In this document: in pieces, positions 6,136-6,196 of the stretch | Position numbering within the stretch: position 1 is the stretch's first letter | Layout of the letters: each line of letters starts with the position of its first letter | Origin: Chloroflexota bacterium | Lineage (GTDB): Bacteria > Chloroflexota > Ktedonobacteria > Ktedonobacterales > Ktedonobacteraceae | Assembly: GCA_005881995.1 (NCBI GenBank) | Contig: VBHV01000277.1 | Location: forward strand, 1 to 6,196 | Direction of reading: 5' to 3' | Length of the DNA stretch: 6,196 nt | Notes under the pieces: model-generated | What the model saw: the letters and a program-made list of their open reading frames with translations, nothing else | Database searches by the model: none | What the model was told of the DNA's origin: nothing | Translations under genes and position numbers: made by a program

Positions 6136-6166
6136 ATTATAACGCATTACGTATCGAAAAGGTGAA
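6136..6166 (-). promoter_or_regulatory. candidate promoter of lon
   Basis: On the minus strand a perfect TATAAT lies at 6141-6136. The -35 side is weak: TTCACC sits 19 bp upstream, and no good TTGACA match is found at 17 bp. A start near 6129 would give a leader of about 40 bases. The weak -35 and an inverted TACGTA in the spacer suggest regulation by an activator or repressor. No CIRCE or HAIR heat-shock operator is visible. Confidence 0.5.
6148..6153. promoter_or_regulatory. TACGTA palindrome inside the lon promoter spacer
   Basis: TACGTA, within ATTACGTAT, lies 6 bp upstream of the lon -10 box, inside the promoter spacer. A protein bound there would block polymerase. A second copy sits 32 bp away (6180-6185), about three helical turns, so both face the same side of the DNA. 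Confidence 0.3.
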
Positions 6167-6174
6167 CTTTATGC

Positions 6175-6190
6175 AATAGTACGTATTATT
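6175..6190. promoter_or_regulatory. 16-bp near-palindrome centred on TACGTA, possible operator
   Basis: AATAGTACGTATTATT is symmetric around ACGT except for one mismatched pair (G6179 opposite T6186). It is the second TACGTA copy upstream of lon and may act on lon, on a divergent gene beyond the right edge, or on both. Confidence 0.3.
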
Positions 6191-6196
6191 TCCTAT

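Noticed and set aside
6090..6196. CIRCE or HAIR heat-shock operator upstream of lon
   Set aside because: Neither TTAGCACTC-N9-GAGTGCTAA nor CTTGAGT-N7-ACTCAAG type repeats are present.

Overview
This is a bacterial chromosomal window with four same-strand genes on the left (about 254-3226, plus strand) and a full-length lon protease gene on the right (3591-6089, minus strand). The two groups converge on a gene-poor stretch at 3227-3590. Moderately high GC, the gene repertoire and a GC-rich intergenic repeat-like block suggest a soil-type Chloroflexota (Ktedonobacteria-like) genome. That is an impression from protein style, not a proven assignment.

Left to right: positions 1-253 hold no gene. 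They contain a possible terminator remnant at the edge, a perfect 13-bp palindrome and a plausible sigma-70 promoter. At 254-1516 lies an unusual two-domain protein, an ECF-like sigma factor (regions 2 and 4) joined in one reading frame to a class I SAM-dependent methyltransferase. A 15-codon minicistron at 1596-1643 with a strong ribosome-binding site follows, and its stop overlaps the start of the next gene (ATGA). That gene (1640-2605) is a leucine/Glu/Phe/Val dehydrogenase homologue that appears to lack about 39 internal residues between its catalytic and NAD-binding domains. Next come a DUF1330 protein (2709-3005) and, coupled by a TGATG overlap, an ABM-type (antibiotic biosynthesis monooxygenase fold) protein (3005-3226) whose C-terminus looks cut short.

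Positions 3227-3590 hold no convincing gene. They contain several hairpins, one of them followed by a T-run in the lon direction, and a GC-rich block that looks like a dispersed repeat. The lon gene is intact, with Walker A, Walker B and the Ser-Lys catalytic dyad all present. Upstream of it is a perfect TATAAT -10 box and two TACGTA palindromes 32 bp apart, one of them inside the promoter spacer.

The four plus-strand genes could form one transcript, since no clear terminator separates them. The most unusual item is the sigma factor-methyltransferase fusion, which could link promoter selection to SAM or to a small-molecule methyl acceptor. Two of the genes behind it look degraded or shortened, so the cluster may be partly decaying. 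The lon gene appears to be an unrelated housekeeping or stress neighbour.
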